From contig CAFBRK010000252.1 in the NCBI GenBank assembly GCA_903231505.1, forward strand, positions 52,595 to 116,594: a stretch of DNA of 64,000 bases, read 5' to 3'. The notes beneath the pieces were generated by a model. It saw nothing but the letters and a program-made list of their open reading frames with translations, was not told the origin of the DNA and did not search any database. The DNA is from Olavius algarvensis associated proteobacterium Delta 3 (GTDB lineage: Bacteria; Desulfobacterota; Desulfobacteria; Desulfobacterales; CAFBRK01). Shown here one piece after another: positions 1-15,000 of the stretch (the first letter of the stretch is position 1; every line of letters begins with the position of its first letter). The translations under genes and the position numbers were made by a program.

Positions 1-2
1 GC

Positions 3-3000
3 GACAAGGATTCCAACGATCTGCATCCGGTCAGTGTTACGGTCACCACCGGGTTGCTGACCATGGGCGATGCCGGCCTGTACGGGGAACTGACCGCCGT
101 GCCGACCATCCGCATCGATGGTTTCAACATCGCCACCACCGTGACGCTTCGCATCAACACCACCCCGGATCCGGTGGATCACGATGATAATCCGGGAACA
201 GATATGATTCCCGCCAATTCGGTCCGGGTGGCGGCCGATGACGCCGGTGTGACGATCCTGGGACAAAGCCTGATCGGCGACTTCGTGTTTGAGCAGATCA
301 TCGGAGAGCTCAGCCCCCAGGCCCAGAACATCCCCGATGCCCAGCCGCCCAAAATCATCCGTATCGGTGCAGCTGAGGTGACGTTCTTCCTCGGAACGCC
401 GGGCGCCGGCGTCCGGGTCGAAGACGGGGTCGGCATGTTTCTGGTGACCCCGGCCGGTATTGCCGGGCGTTTGGGGGGGACCATTTCTGTTGAAATTCCC
501 GGAGATGCCCCGGTCGACTTCCAGGGAGAGCTTGGTGTCGCTGTCAATACGGCTGTGGTGGCTGTCGATGAACAGATCGAGGTGGGCTCCGAGACCCTGA
601 CGATCAACCTTCCGGCCGGGCCCTATTTCCGCGTCGAGGGCACCGACATCCGGCTCAACCTGCTGGGCCAGCGCGTCGGCGGGGATTTTATTTTTGAACA
701 GACCGTCTCTGACACGGGAGCCACGGTGGTGCGCGTTCTGGCCCAGAACGTAAGCGGCCGGCTCGGTGACGGCGTCACGGATTTTGTGACCCTGCAGAGC
801 AGGTTCGGATTTTTTGTCATCACCGGTGGTGCCTCCGGCGGGCTGGCCGGAGAGCTCGGCGGCACCGTATCGGTGAACATCCCGGGCGTGGAGATCTCCG
901 GCGACATCTCCTTGGCCATCAACAACACCATCGGTCAGATCGACGAGACCATCACCTTTGGCCCCCAAAATGACGATACCACGGCCGTGGTTCTTGGGAA
1001 TGTCAATGGCGATGTGCGTCCCGATCTGATTACCGGCAGTTACAACCAGACGAACCTCCTCTACCTCAATGACGGTTCCGGAAATCCCTTCGATTCCTTG
1101 GCGGCCCTGGAAATCGGGTCCGAAAGCGATCCGACCACCTCCCTGGCCCTTGGGGATCTCAACGACGACGGTATCCCCGATCTGGTTGTCGGCAACGCCC
1201 AGGGAACCCCAAACCGGGTCTATCTCAATGACGGCACCGGCATCTTTGTTGTGGCGGGCGACATGGATGTCAACAGCGCCAGCGATACGTCGGCACTGGT
1301 CCTTGGCGATATCGACGGTGATGAGACGCTGGACGTGATCGTCGGGCGCGACGGTGTCGAAAATGTCTATTTCAGAAACCTGGGCCGGGATTCCGACGGG
1401 AACTGGCTCGGATTCGAACCCGGTGCCGCCGTCGGCAGCGAAACCGACGCCACTAAGGCCCTGGCCCTCGGGGATGTGGACAACGACGGCGATCCGGATC
1501 TCATCGCCGGCAATTCCGGCCAGCCGGTGCGCCTGTATCTTAACGACACCGGCAATCTCTCGCTCAACGATGTCCTGCTGCCGACGTTGACCGCACCGGT
1601 GACCGCCCTGGCCATGGGCGATGTGGACAGCGACGAGTTCCTCGATCTGGTCGTCGGCATTGCCGGCCAGTCCAACCAACTGTTTATGAACAACGGGCTG
1701 GATAACACCAACGCCTGGCTGGGCTTTGGGAGCCCGACCGTGATCAACGGGGCGGCCGATTCGATCAACACCACTGCTGCCCTGGAACTCCTTGACGTGG
1801 ACACCGACGGTGACCTGGACATCGTCGAGGGCAATGGCGGGGTGAGCGGCGAGACCGATCGCCTCTATCTCAACGACGGTGCCGGTGGGTATGCCCTCGA
1901 TACCCCCGGCAAGTTCACCACAGCGGTGGGGATCACCACCTCCCTGGCCTCCGGTGATGTGGACGTGGACGGCGATACCGATCTGATCGTGGGCCTGTAT
2001 GACGCCCCGAACCGGATCCATCTAAACGATGATATCGGGAACCTGGGCGACGGGCGTCCCATCGGCGTGGTCCGGCTGGAGCTTCCCGCCGGAGCCGGGG
2101 GCGCGTATCTCCGCTTTAGCGGAGACAATATCGAGATGCGGATCCTGGGTCAGGTCCTGACCGGTTCGTTCCGCTTTGAGCAGCAGAGCCGGCCCGACGG
2201 GGAGCGGGTGGTCACCGTTGAGGTGCCGTCCGCCACGTTAAGCCTGGCCGAAGGGTTGGCGGATCTCAACCTGAGCGGTTCCATGCTTTTGACCGGCAGC
2301 GGCCTGGCGGCCAAACTGTCCCTGGGTGCATCCCTGAATCTGGGTCCCGTGGAGTTGAGCGGCGATCTGAACCTGCTCGTCAACACCCTGGAGACCCCGG
2401 CGATTCTCAATGATGTCGATCAGACTTATCTGCCGGCCGGCCCGTTCCTCCGCATCGAGGGAACCGGAATCCAGGTGACCATCGGCACGGTTACCCTCAC
2501 CGGGGATTTCGTCATCCAGCAGACCACCAACCAGGCCGGACAGCGGCGGCTGACCATCGCTGTGGCCAATGCCGGCCTGTCGATCGGCGATATCGGGATC
2601 ACCGACGGGGAGGGCATCTTGTTGGTGCTGCCCGATGGGCTGGCCGGATCTTTGGACGCGGCCATCGATTTGAGCGGCATCGTCGACGGGGTGACGTTTA
2701 CCGGCCGTTTTGCCATCGCCGTCAACCAGGTTTCCCGCGCCATCACCGAAGAGGTCCAGGTCAACGGAGAAACCGTGTCGGTGAACCTGCCGGCCGGCCC
2801 CTTTGTCCGGGTGGAAGGACGGGGCGTCGAGCTGACGATTATGGGGCAGACCCTGGGCGGCGACTTCTCCTTTGAGCAGGTGACCGGGGCAGGACTTGAC
2901 GGCGTCATCGACACCGGGGACGACACGGCAATGACCCGGATTGCGGCCAGCAACGTGCATCTCAGTCTGGGCAGCGCCACCACCGATTTTGTCACGCTGT

Positions 3001-6000
3001 CCGACGGACAGGGCAGTTTTCTGCTGATCGATGACGGTCTCGACTCCCGTCTGGCCGGCGGACTCAGCGGAACGGTCAACGTTCTGATACCGGGCATTAC
3101 CCTTTCGGGAACCCTCGGCCTGGAGATCAACGATACCGGCAATGCCGTCAACGAAACCTTCCGTGTCGGCGGCACCGATCAGCAGCTGGTGCTCGACACC
3201 GGCAATTATGTCCGGATCAACGGCACGGGTCTGATTCTCGAAGTCCTGGGGCAGCGCCTCGGCGGCGATTTCAGCTTCGAGCAGAGCCGGGCGGCCGGAC
3301 CCGATAACACCCTTGGTACCGACGACGATCCGCGGATCCTCCGGCTGGGGATACAAAACGCGATCATCTTCCTTGGCGACGCCGGGGATCCGGAAACCCA
3401 GGCTGACGACGTCGGCGTCCAGGTGACCCAAACCGGCGCCCAGGAAGCCAAGTTCCTGGTGACCGAAGCGGGGATTGCCGGCGAACTCGAGGCCTCCGTT
3501 GCTCTGAGGGGCATCCAGGGGCTGAGTCTGGGCGGTACCATTACGCTCCAGATCAATGCTACCGAACAGGCCGTCAACGAAACATTCGAGGGGCTCGGAT
3601 CACCGCTTGTGCTGCCGGCCGGTCCTTACCTGCGGGTGGAGGTCGACGGCAGCCTGACCCTTGCCGGCCAGGCGCTGAGCGGTGTCTTTGCGTTTGAACA
3701 AACCCGGGGTGCCGGTCCTGACGGGGTCCTGAACACCACCGACGACATTGGTATACTGCGGATTGCGGCGGCCATCGATCTCCTGCTCATTGGAGACGAC
3801 AATGATACGCCCGGGGTCGACGATGACGCCGGCATCCGGATCTCCGAAGGTCTCGGCAAATTCCTGATCACGCCGGCGGGGTTTGCCGGAGAGCTCAGTG
3901 CTTCCGCCGTGATGACCATTCCAGGCATTGCCAGCGCTTCGGCCGAAGGGATTCTGGTTCAGATCAACACCACCGATCAGGCGGTCCATGAAACTTTCCG
4001 GCTCCGTGACGACATCGAAACCCTGGTGCTGCCGGCCGGCCCATTTATCAGCGCGGCGGTTTCGGGCCTGTCCCTCGACATATTCGGACAACGCCTGACC
4101 GGTGATTTTACCTTCACCCGACGCAGCACCGGCGACGGTCTCGACAATATCCCGGGAACGGAGGATGATCCCGTGGAGATCCGGGTCGCCGCCCGCAACG
4201 TGACCCTGCGACTCGGCACAGACGCCCGGGATTTCGTCGTGGTACAGGACGGCACGGGAGATCTTCAGATTTTCGGCGGCCCCGACGGCGGTCTGGCCGG
4301 CCGCCTCTCCGCCACGGTAACCGTGGATGTGCCCGGCGTGATGGTCAGTGGGACCTTCGAGGTGCGCATCAATTCCACCCCGGATGATGTGCCCCTCGAT
4401 GTGGGCGGCGGCACTGTGATCACCCTGACGCCGGGGGTTCAGGTCACGGGCACCGGTATCCGCCTGACCATCCTGGGACAGACCATCACCGGCAGTGTCG
4501 CTTTTGAGAAGGACAGCACGAATAACGCGGTCGGTGTCGCGGTCCTAGACGCACGACTCGAGCTGGGTGACGGCGAAGATCCCTTTGTGACGGTCACCAT
4601 CGATCAGGGCGCCATCCTGATTACCAACCAGGGCCTGGCCGCCCGGATGACCGCCGGCATCACCCTCAACCCGGCCCTGAGCGAGGACTTCAGCTTTACC
4701 GGATCGGTCACCGTCGCCATCAACACCACCAATGCCGCTGTCAACAAGACATTCGACATCGGCGGTGCCGGAACGGTCAGCCTGAATCTGGCCGCCGGCC
4801 CGTTCCTCCGGGTGCAGGCGGGTACCCCTGGAAACCCCGTCGAACTGGAGATCTTCGGACAGCGGTTTGCCGCGGTCGTTGCCTTTGAGCAGGTGACCAC
4901 CGAGGGCGGCAACAAGGTTATCCGCATCGGGCTTACCGAGGTGGCACTCTTTATCGGTGACGACAAGAACACGGTAAATACCGGGGATGATATCGGGATT
5001 GCCCTGACTGCCGGAGCCGGTTCGGTGCTCATCACCCCCCAGGGTATCGCCGGCGAGTTCGAAGGCCAGGTGGACCTGTTGAACATTCCGTTCGAGATCT
5101 CCACCACGATCCGCATTCAAATCAACAACCTCGGCATAGCGGTCAGGGAAACGTTCACTTTTACAAACGCCGTCGGCGACATCCAAACGCAGATTCTCGA
5201 TCTTCCGGCCGGACCCTATTTCCGGGCAGCCGCACTCAATACGGAAATTCTTTTCGGGGGACCGGGGCTGAAAGGCGATTTTGTTTTCCAGCGGGCCATA
5301 AGGGCCGGTGCGGATGGAGAGCTCGGCACCGGTGACGACGAGACCATTACCCTGGTCGGGGCCGCCAATATTGCATTCTCGGTGGACGGTGATTTTCTCA
5401 ACCCGGATCTGAGCGGCGGCCAGGGCGCATTTGCCATCTTTGACGACGGTATTGCCGGATTTATCTCCGGAAAGGCCGAACTCCCGGATGTGGGATTGGG
5501 GCTCGAGGTCGGGGCCACGGTCGGCCTTGGCATCAATGACACCGGCCGGGATATCCTGGAAACGATCGACATCAACGGGCAAACCCTGGTGATCGACCTG
5601 CGGGCCGACCAGGATTTTGTGCTCCTCGTCCAGGATCTCGATTTCAACTTCAATGACCTCCTGGAGATCCGGGGCAATTTTGCCTTCGGCGGGGATGGGT
5701 CCTTTGAAGGAGAAGGCCTTGAAGTGTTCATTGGCCAGGGCCCCTCCCTGAAAGACGACGGCACCCCGAACCCGGATGCGGTGGGCGTGTTGCTGACCAA
5801 TGCGTCACTGGCTTTCCAGAGATACACCGGTGATGCCCAGTATACCCTGTACGCCTCCGGCACCATCGCCCTGGTGGGTCTGGACGGGCTCCAGATCGAG
5901 GGCACCGCCACCTTCTCGATCAACACGACACCCCAGGTCCGCACCATTGCCACCCCCGGCGGGGACCAGAGCATCGGGCCCAACAGCTTCCTGTTCATCG

Positions 6001-9000
6001 GCAGCCCGGTCAGCTTCCGTGTGCCCGGCGTGCTGGATATCACCGGCGCCCTGGCCATCAGCCGCAAGCCCAGCGGTGTGCTCGATGTGAGCATCGCATC
6101 GGCGTCGGTCACCGTCACCGTCAAAGACCAGGAAGTCTTTAGCATCAGCGGCAATGCCAGCTTCTCCATCGGCGGGGCTGACGGCTTCCGGCTCCAGAAT
6201 TTCAAGGTCGATGGATTCTCCATCTTCGGCCAGGATGCCGGCCTTCTTGCCGGCGGTGGTGTTGCCGCGCTGGCCGCCGAAGACGGCGATGCCGACCCGG
6301 TGCCCCTGGCCTTTCCCACCGCGGATCTGTATGCCCCCTTTAACGGGGCCGTGGTGGTGGGGAGCGGGTTCCGCACAGCCGGGTATGTGGATGTCCTGTT
6401 CAACGATCCCAACCGGGTCGGCCTGAACACGGTAACCATCCTTGACGACACCCCCGAACTGGAACTGTTTTTCAACGGCCAGGCCGTCACTATTTCCGGG
6501 CTGCCGACCCAGCTGGTCTACCAATCCGACAACGGCGCCCTGGTTCCGTCCACGGATCTGAGCGGCTCGGCCCTGGCCACTGCCGTTCCGAGCAACATTT
6601 TCCGGTACGCCATCACCGGCAGTATCAGCGGTAACGTCGGCCTGGTCACCGTGAACATCCTGGCCCAGTCCTTCTCGGACAACTCCGGCACCGGCAACTT
6701 TGCCGAAACCGAGCAGTTCAACCTGGTGGCCAACGAGGGCGACCAGCCCGGCCCCACGGCACAGCTGAGCAGCCCGACCAACGGCGCGACCCTCACCGCC
6801 CAGTCAATTAACGCCAAGCGGTATATCGACGTGACCTTCGTCAGTCAGGACGGCAGCGCCATCGTTAAAAACAGCATCAACGGCGATGAGATCCGGATTG
6901 TCGGACCGGGCGTGGCCGACCTGAAGGTGGACGGGGCCAATGTGCCGGACATTGTCGGCTCGCCCATGCTGATTTCCGGAACCGGGGATGAATCCACCAC
7001 CCGGACCTACCGGTACTTTCTAAAGGATCAGGATAAGGATAACGCCACCGAGCTGTTCCAGCCCGGTGAAGTCACGGTCGAAATCATCAACAATACCTTT
7101 ACGACGGCAGCCGGCGTCCATAACGGACTGGCCGATCCGAGCTCACCGCCGGTCTTGAAACAGAGCTTTACCCTCGAGGCTTCGGCACCCGGGGCCGCCG
7201 ACAGCGACGAGCCCCTGGCCCTCGGCCCGCTGACCCTCCAGGGCCCCAGTATAGGTATCGAAGACATCGGCTTCAAGGACGGCATGCTGGTGCTGACCAT
7301 CGGCATCGGTGTGGACCGGGCGTCCCTTAATTTCGGGGGCGACGGCAATTCCACCACCCCGTCTGCCGAGCAGCAGAACAGCGGCGTTACCGCGGAGCTG
7401 ACCGGGATTCTGGGGACCTTCGATCTGGCCGTGGATGCCTTCGGGCTCCTGAGCGGGAACTTCCGGGTGGAACTTCCCGGCAAGTTCGGGCTCCGGGTCG
7501 CGGCCCTGGAGGTAGAAATCCCGGATGTGGTCACCGTCACCGCCGAGGGGATCGTTATTCAATATGATCCGGACGCCGATCGCGACCAGGAGCTGGTCCG
7601 GATTGAGACCGCCACCATCCAGTTCCAGAAGTTTGCCCTGCGGGGCACGATCCGGCCCTTTGATCCGGATCCGAACGATCCCAACAACGACCTGATCCCC
7701 GGTCTGGTGGTCCGCCAGAACGGCTTTGCATTAGGTGTGGCCGAACTTTGCTACGGGTGCGAGGATCCCGAGACCGCCCTGACGTCGACCAACGGTCAGA
7801 CCTCCATCAAGTTCGGTGATATCCTCGAGTTCGACGACATCCGCATCGGGGTCAAGAACTTCGACGTCAATTTCGATACACCGGAGCCCTTCAGCGGCTC
7901 GATCTTCGTGGCCTCGGGTGGCGCCAAGTTCCTGCCCGGAAGGCCCGTCTCGGCAACCCTCACTGATCGCCAGAGCCCCGATGATAAAAATTCGGACGGC
8001 TCCGACAACACCGAAGCGATCCTGCTCCAACTGACCTTCTCCGGCGGGCGGGTCGACTCCTTCCAGTTCGAAGTCGACACCCTCACCGTCCAGATCAGTT
8101 CCTTTGTGACCCTGTCGGCCGTCGGGTTCACCATCGACACCGGCGCCGGGGACAACGAGGAGCTGGTTTCCTTCGTGTCGGTGGGGGCCACCGTCAAAAT
8201 CGGGTCTATGGAGATCAGCGGCGAGGCCCGTAATTTCGCCTTCCTGGGAGACGGGACCTTCGTTACCAAACCCGGATTCGGGGTGTTTCTGAGCATCGGG
8301 TCCGCCACCGGCGACAGCTTTGCATGGCCGTCGTTTATGCCGATCAAGATCACGGCCATCGGCATCGAGTGGGCCGACATCCAGAACGACCCGGCCGATT
8401 TCGTCCTGACCCTGTCGGCCAGCGTGGATGCGATCGAGGGCATCGATGGGCTGGAATTCTCCGGGAGCATCGAGGGGATCAAGATCGCGCCCAAGCTCCT
8501 GGCCCAGGGACGGTTCCCGATCATCGACATTGCTTCCATCGGGGTCAGCGTCAAGGGCAATCTCTTCGGCGGCGAAATCGATGCCCAGCTCATCGGAGGC
8601 ATCATCAAGCTCGACGAGAACTTCAATATCATCGGGCCGCTCGATTCGAGCACCCCCGTGGCCAAGCGGGTCTTCTTCATCGGGGTCCAGGGTGGTTTCA
8701 GCATGGCCGGGCTGGGCGGGCTGACCATCCGGTTTGCCATGAGCGAGCTCGGCCCCCTGAGTGTGTTCATCAATGCGGAACTGCCCAGCGGGATCATCCT
8801 GGTCCCGCAAATCGGGCTGGCCATCAACGATTTTTCCGCCGGGGTTGAATTCTACAAGAGCCTGCCGTCCATCGAGGATCCCTTTGCCCTGCGCGGGCCC
8901 GAGTTCGGTCTGCCCACCGAACTATCGCCCGAACAGTGGCTGGCATCGGTGAAGGACCAGGTGGCGATCCAGGCCCGGCTGCTTGCCGAAAACCCGAACC

Positions 9001-12000
9001 TGAACGGGTTTACCGCGGCCTTTACCTCTCCCATGATCATCACGGGAGGCGCCAAGCTCTACAGCATTTACACGTCCAAGGAGGCGTTCAACGGCCAGGT
9101 CACCATCAAAATCAGTACCGACGGTAAATTCCTGATCGTGGGCCAGCTGAATTTTGCCTCGGACAACATCAGTGTCAGCGGCAAACTGTATGCCGATCTC
9201 TCCAACGTGACCGCCGGGGAAGTCACAGTCCTCTTCCTGGCGGACATTCCCGACCAGATCCGGCTCCTCACGGTCCACGGCAAGCTCAAGACCGGATTCC
9301 GGAACGCCTCCGGTGAGGAAGTCATGTTCGATGTGGTGGACGAGCTGCCCGCCACGCCCACCAGCGACCAGCAGCCGGCCGCCGCATTGATCGATCCGGT
9401 GCAGGATGGCGGCAGCATCGATCAGACGACGGCCAACTCGGAAGATCGAAAGGTCGACGGCAAACGGTATGTGGACGTCAACTACCGGGCGCCGTCCGGG
9501 GCCGAGCTGGACTATGCGTCCATCCTGGACGATGACGACGAATTTGCCGCCTCCCTCAACGGCGGGCCGGACCTGCCCGTCGACGGTCGGCCAACGCCCA
9601 TGGAGACCATCATCACCGATATCGGCCCCATCACCGTTCCCCTGGTGCTGGAAGACATTAACGGGACCCGGAGTGTGACGCGGTTCGGTCCCAGCCGTGA
9701 GGTGCTCGTCCAACAGGAAGGGGCGTATGAAACCTTCACCGACGCGCAGCTCCTCGATCAGGCCCGGACGGATTTCGGCGACCGTCTCGGTCTGGCGGTG
9801 GAAGACATCCAGGTCGAGGTGGTCGATGGCAATGACGTGCTGGTCCGGACCATACGGGCTGCCACGGCCCTCAAAAAGGAGGTCCTTGTCGAGAAGACGG
9901 ACGGCCTGTCCGGTGCCACCGACGATGAATTGTTGATTGCCGCCATCCGTCGCAGCGGCTCCGGCCGGTTCCGCTATGTCATCGAGGATGCCGGTTTCGA
10001 CTTTGAAAAGGGCGAGATGGTGCTCACCTTTGCATCGGGCACCTTCAAGACGGCCGACGTGATCCTGGAAGACGGCAACGTGGTGCCCGGCACCGAAAAC
10101 GGCGACGTCGCCCTCCGCTTTTTCATCGAAGGGGCCACCGCCATCCTGGCCGACCCGGGCGCCGGTGCCAACATCGACATCAACTCCCTGAATGACCGCA
10201 ATTACATCGATGTCGTCTTTGTCACGCCCACCGACCCGGAAAACCTGACCATCGACGCCGGCTCGATTACCGATTTCGAACCGGAGTTCCGCCTGACCGG
10301 TCCGGGCATAGGCTCCATCACTTTAGACAGCAGCCGGCCGCCGGTGCTTCTTGATGCCGCCGGCGAGCCGAAAACGTATCGCTACTGGCTGTCCGGCAAG
10401 TTTGCCGACACCGGCGATGTCACGCTGACCTTCCTGGTCGATGCCGGCGTCGCTGTCAACGACATCTGGACCATCACCCTGGACGACGTCAAATACAGCT
10501 ATGCGGCCGGCGGCAGCGACACCATGAGCGACATCGCCACGGAGCTGGCCCGGCGCATCGATGCGTCGGTGACATTCCTGGCCAGCTCCGAAGATGAAAC
10601 ATTGGTCATCACCAAGGTCGGCGGCGGCGACTTCAGTATCGAGACGACCACGTCCGGTGACGGCACGGCGACCATCGGAGATGCCACCGGCGCGACCAAG
10701 GCCGTGATCCTGACCGGGTCCGTAAGCAGCGGACAGACCTGGGGCATCGACGCCAAGGTCGGCCCGGCGGCGCCGGCGACCCTGGCCTCGGTGACGGCCA
10801 CCGGCGATGACGATCTGAACAGCATTGCCGGCCAACTGGCCCAGGCCATCGATGCAGAGGCCGGGTATAGCGCCCGGGCCGACGGGGCGGCCGTCGTGAT
10901 CACGATGCTTGCGGCCATCAGTGATCCGGCGGATTTTACCGTTACCCCGCGGGCACCGCCGGAGGGCACCGCATCCGCTTCTGATAATGTGCTCGAACCG
11001 GTAATCGGCATCACATTGAGCGGGGACGGCACTGCGGCCGTCGACTGGACCGTCACACTGGACGGCACGGACGTTACGGTGACCGGCGGGTCCGGGCTGG
11101 CGGTCATTACGTCGGATCTGGCGGATGCCGTCGACGATGCAACCGATTATATCGCCGTTGCCCAAGGCCATACCCTGTTTGTCCGCAGGGTCGACGGGGA
11201 CACCTTCCCGGTGAGCACCACCCTCCCCCTGGGCGGCTTCGCCGATCTGACAGATGTCAGTTTCGAGGCCCAGAAGGTGACCCTGGGCGGCCAGGTGGCC
11301 GATGCCCAGCTCTGGGAAATCGAGGTCGATGGGGCGACCGCGTCCTATACCGCCTCGACCGGGGATGCGATTGCCGAAGTCGCCGAGGGGCTGGCCGGCG
11401 ACATCACCCAGAACATTGCCGGATTTACCGCCCTGGCCGTGGACAACTCGGTGATCATCATCGCCATCACCGACCGCTTTGTTTCCATCACCGCCGACGT
11501 GCCAGCAGCCGGCGGCAGTATCATTGCCTCGGCCACCACCAGCGCCGCTTCGGTGCCGGTCCGGCTCGGGGACCCCGAGCAGTTTGTCACCGTGGTCTTC
11601 CCGGACGGCCCCATCGACTTGGGCGTAGTGGAAGGCGATGAGATTGAGATCGTCAGTGTCGTTGTGCCGGGTACCAACGGGGATGCCGACTGGACCGTGG
11701 AGCTGGATCCGGTGGCGTTGCCCCTGGAGGTCACGCCGAATATCTACCGGTATAAGCTGATCATCGATCCGGGTTCCTCCGAGCTGTCCACGGTCATGGT
11801 CCAGTACGCGTTTGTCGATGAGTCCTTCAAACTCGACGGGGCGCCCTATGACCTGGATGCCGGCAGCAACAGCGACATCAATGATCCTGAGGAAAACCCG
11901 AAAGTCATCCAGCGATTTACGTTAGGCGAGAGCGCTCCCAGCACGATCCGGGTGACGATGCCCGATGCCCCCGACACCTACCCGGATGCCTTTGCCCTCG

Positions 12001-15000
12001 ATCCCGCCACGATCCTGGATGCGGGAGCTGAATTTGATGACGCCGATGGTGTGGCGGAAAACGGGGTTCAGCTCGCCAACAGCGGCAACTGGATCATCAC
12101 CCTGGATCCGTTCCGGGATGTGGTTCAGGTCGGCAGCTCCAACGTGTTTGATTTTCCGATTACCGTAGACTTCCCGGAAGGAGAGGACCCGACGCCGTCG
12201 GTGACGGTGACCATCGAGTTCGACGAGACTGCCTTTGCCTACACCGGGCCGACCAGCGGCGGCACCCAGGGCGGGGATACCGAAGAACAGATCAACCCCG
12301 GATCCACCAACAACCGGACCTTTATGGATGTCGCCTTTTTCCCGAGCACGGGGAGCGAACTGGAGGAACCGCTGATCGAGGATCCGGAAAACGAGTTCAC
12401 CATCGGCGGTTTCGGCGGCTCGGCGGTCACCTTCTCCGACGATCCGCATAATCTCATCAACCTGGGCGGCGGCCGGTTCCGGTACCTGCTGGAAGGAGAC
12501 TTTACGGCGGGCGACGTGGAGATCCACTTCATTGCCGACCAGTGGGGCAACGGCATTCTGAACCGGGCCTTTACCCAGACCTTTACGGTCCAGGGGACCA
12601 CCGCCGATCTGATCAAACGGATCATGGTCCCGGTGCTGGATGAAAACGGGGACCCCACCGGTGACGAAGAAGAAACCATCGTCGCCCTGAACGGCCGCGG
12701 CATCGGCCAGGATACCATCAACGAGAACGGATACCTGGAGGTGGTGTTCCGACCCAGCGGCGAGAACAGCATCGAGGCCAGCTCCATCAACGGCGACGAG
12801 CTGGAGGTTCGGGACAGCGAGGGGAACCTGGTGCCGCTGGATCCGCAGCCCCAGCGGGTGGGATTGTCCGACACCTATCGGTATCTGTTTACGGCTGCCC
12901 TGGAACCGGGACCTTACACTGTGGATATTATGCCCGGCAGCATTTTTGACACCGCCGGGGTCGTCAACCAGCCGGAGACGGAAACGTTCATCGTGGAACA
13001 GGCCGTCGCCGCCCTGGCCGATCCTATGGACGGGGATGTGGTCAAGCGGGAGGATCTCAACAGCCGGGGCTACGTCGATGTCACCTTCAACCCGGTCCAG
13101 ACCTTTGCCAATGATGGCACCGTGCTGACCGAGTCTGCGGTGGACCCGGATTCGATTCTCGACCGCGCGCCTGAAATTACCATTTCCGGTAGTGGCGATG
13201 ACGACATCGTGGTCGACGGTCAACCGATCCGCCTGGATGGCAGCGACACCTACCGCTATTTCTTTACCGGCAAGTACAGTGATGGCGCGATTACCGTCGA
13301 ATTCATCTCCGGCTCCTGGCAGGATGCGGACGGCAACCCGATTCAGCAGGAGCAAATCGACGACACCGATGCCGGCCAGGTGGACATTCCCGATCCGATC
13401 CGGGGACGGCCATTCATCGACGTCTCCTTTGATCCCACCAATGGATCGACGGTGGATGCCGACACCATCGATGGTGACGAATTTACCCTCATGGGCGCCG
13501 ACGGCGAAAACCTCGTGTTTGACCAGGTTCTCCAGGTCGACGAGACCACCTTCCGGTACCTCTACCGGGGTCAGGTCGACACCGGTCCCATGACCGTGAC
13601 GTTTGTCGCCGGCGCCTGGTCCGATACCGAAGGCAACGACGGCGCAGCCGGTACCGGAACGATCAATGTCATCAGCAGCGCCCAGGTCTTCTTTATCGAA
13701 CTGTCCGGCGGCATCATCCTCCAGGCCGCCGACCTTTTCGACGAACCGCTCCTGGAGGTCAAGGCATCGGCGGTGTTCGAGGCCGACTTTGAGCGGAAGG
13801 TCTTCACCCTGGCGTTCAGCGGGCAACTCAAGGTCATCAAGCTGGGTACCGTGGGGGCGACAGCCGGCCTGTTCGTGCTCGACACCAGCAATACCCTGAG
13901 CGACCTGCCCCAGTTCTGGGGGGTGGCCACCCTGGAGACCAATTTCGAGGGCCTGGAGCAGTTCGGCATTTTCCTCTACGCCAAGGGCACCCTGCAGATC
14001 AACACCACCGAGTTTACCAAGATCGAGACCCTGACCCTGCCGGGGATCGGGCCCAACGGCAGCGATGCCACCCGGGTCTTCGAGCTGCCGCCGCTGAGCT
14101 TCTCCCTGGAGCTTGCCGGCCTGCTCCGGTTGCGACCGCCGGGCACCGACACCGACCTGGTCCGGATGCAGGGCGGCTTCTATCTGAGCATCAATCCAGA
14201 ACGGTTCGAGATTTTTGCCACGGCGGAGCTGTCCTTCGGTGTGGGCGACGCCCAGCTTACCTACGGCGAGGCCACCGGCCTGATCGTGATTGTCACGGGA
14301 TTGGGTGCGGGACAGAACCCCGGGGTGGCCGGCTATCTGTCGGTCCGCGCCGGAGCGTCCCTGGGTCTGCCGGACGTCGGAGATCTGTTCAAGTTGAGCG
14401 GATCGGTCACGGTGATGTTCAACACGACGCTCCAGGATCAGATCTTTAACATTCCGGATGCCTTCTTACCGCTCCTGGATGAGGGAGATCCCACCACCAT
14501 CGAAATTTTCGCCTCCGCGCCCAGCCTGGACGGCCAGCGAAATCCGAGAGCACCGCCGGGCGGAGAAGTGTATGTCCAGGCCAGCATCCAGGCCGAGCTG
14601 AGCATCGGCGGGGTGATCACCCTTATCGGTTTCGTCCAGATCGAGGTCGCTGTGGGCGCAGACGGTGCCCGTCTGGAGGTAACCGGCGCGGTGAGCACCA
14701 AGATCGCCTTCCTGGGGTCCCTCACCGGCACCGTGAATCTGGCCATCTTCATCGGGCCCCGGACCGGGATCGTGGGCCGCGTATTCCTGGCCCTTTCCAG
14801 CAATGACATTCCGGGTATCAATATCAACGGTGTCTTCCTCCTGGAGATCAACACGTTTACAGAAGGCGATGCGGTCGAGCGGACCATTGAGACCTTTAAA
14901 ATCAAAGAAAAGACGTTATTTGCAGGCACCGCAAAGGAGCGGATCGTATTCGACGGATTTGAGCGGGACGAGGCCGGAAACCTGGTGGTGGTCGCGGAGC

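Noticed and set aside
54..56. TTG at 54 as the start of the first gene
   Set aside because: The frame is open back to base 3 and the upstream codons read as normal protein of the same style, so this is an internal codon.
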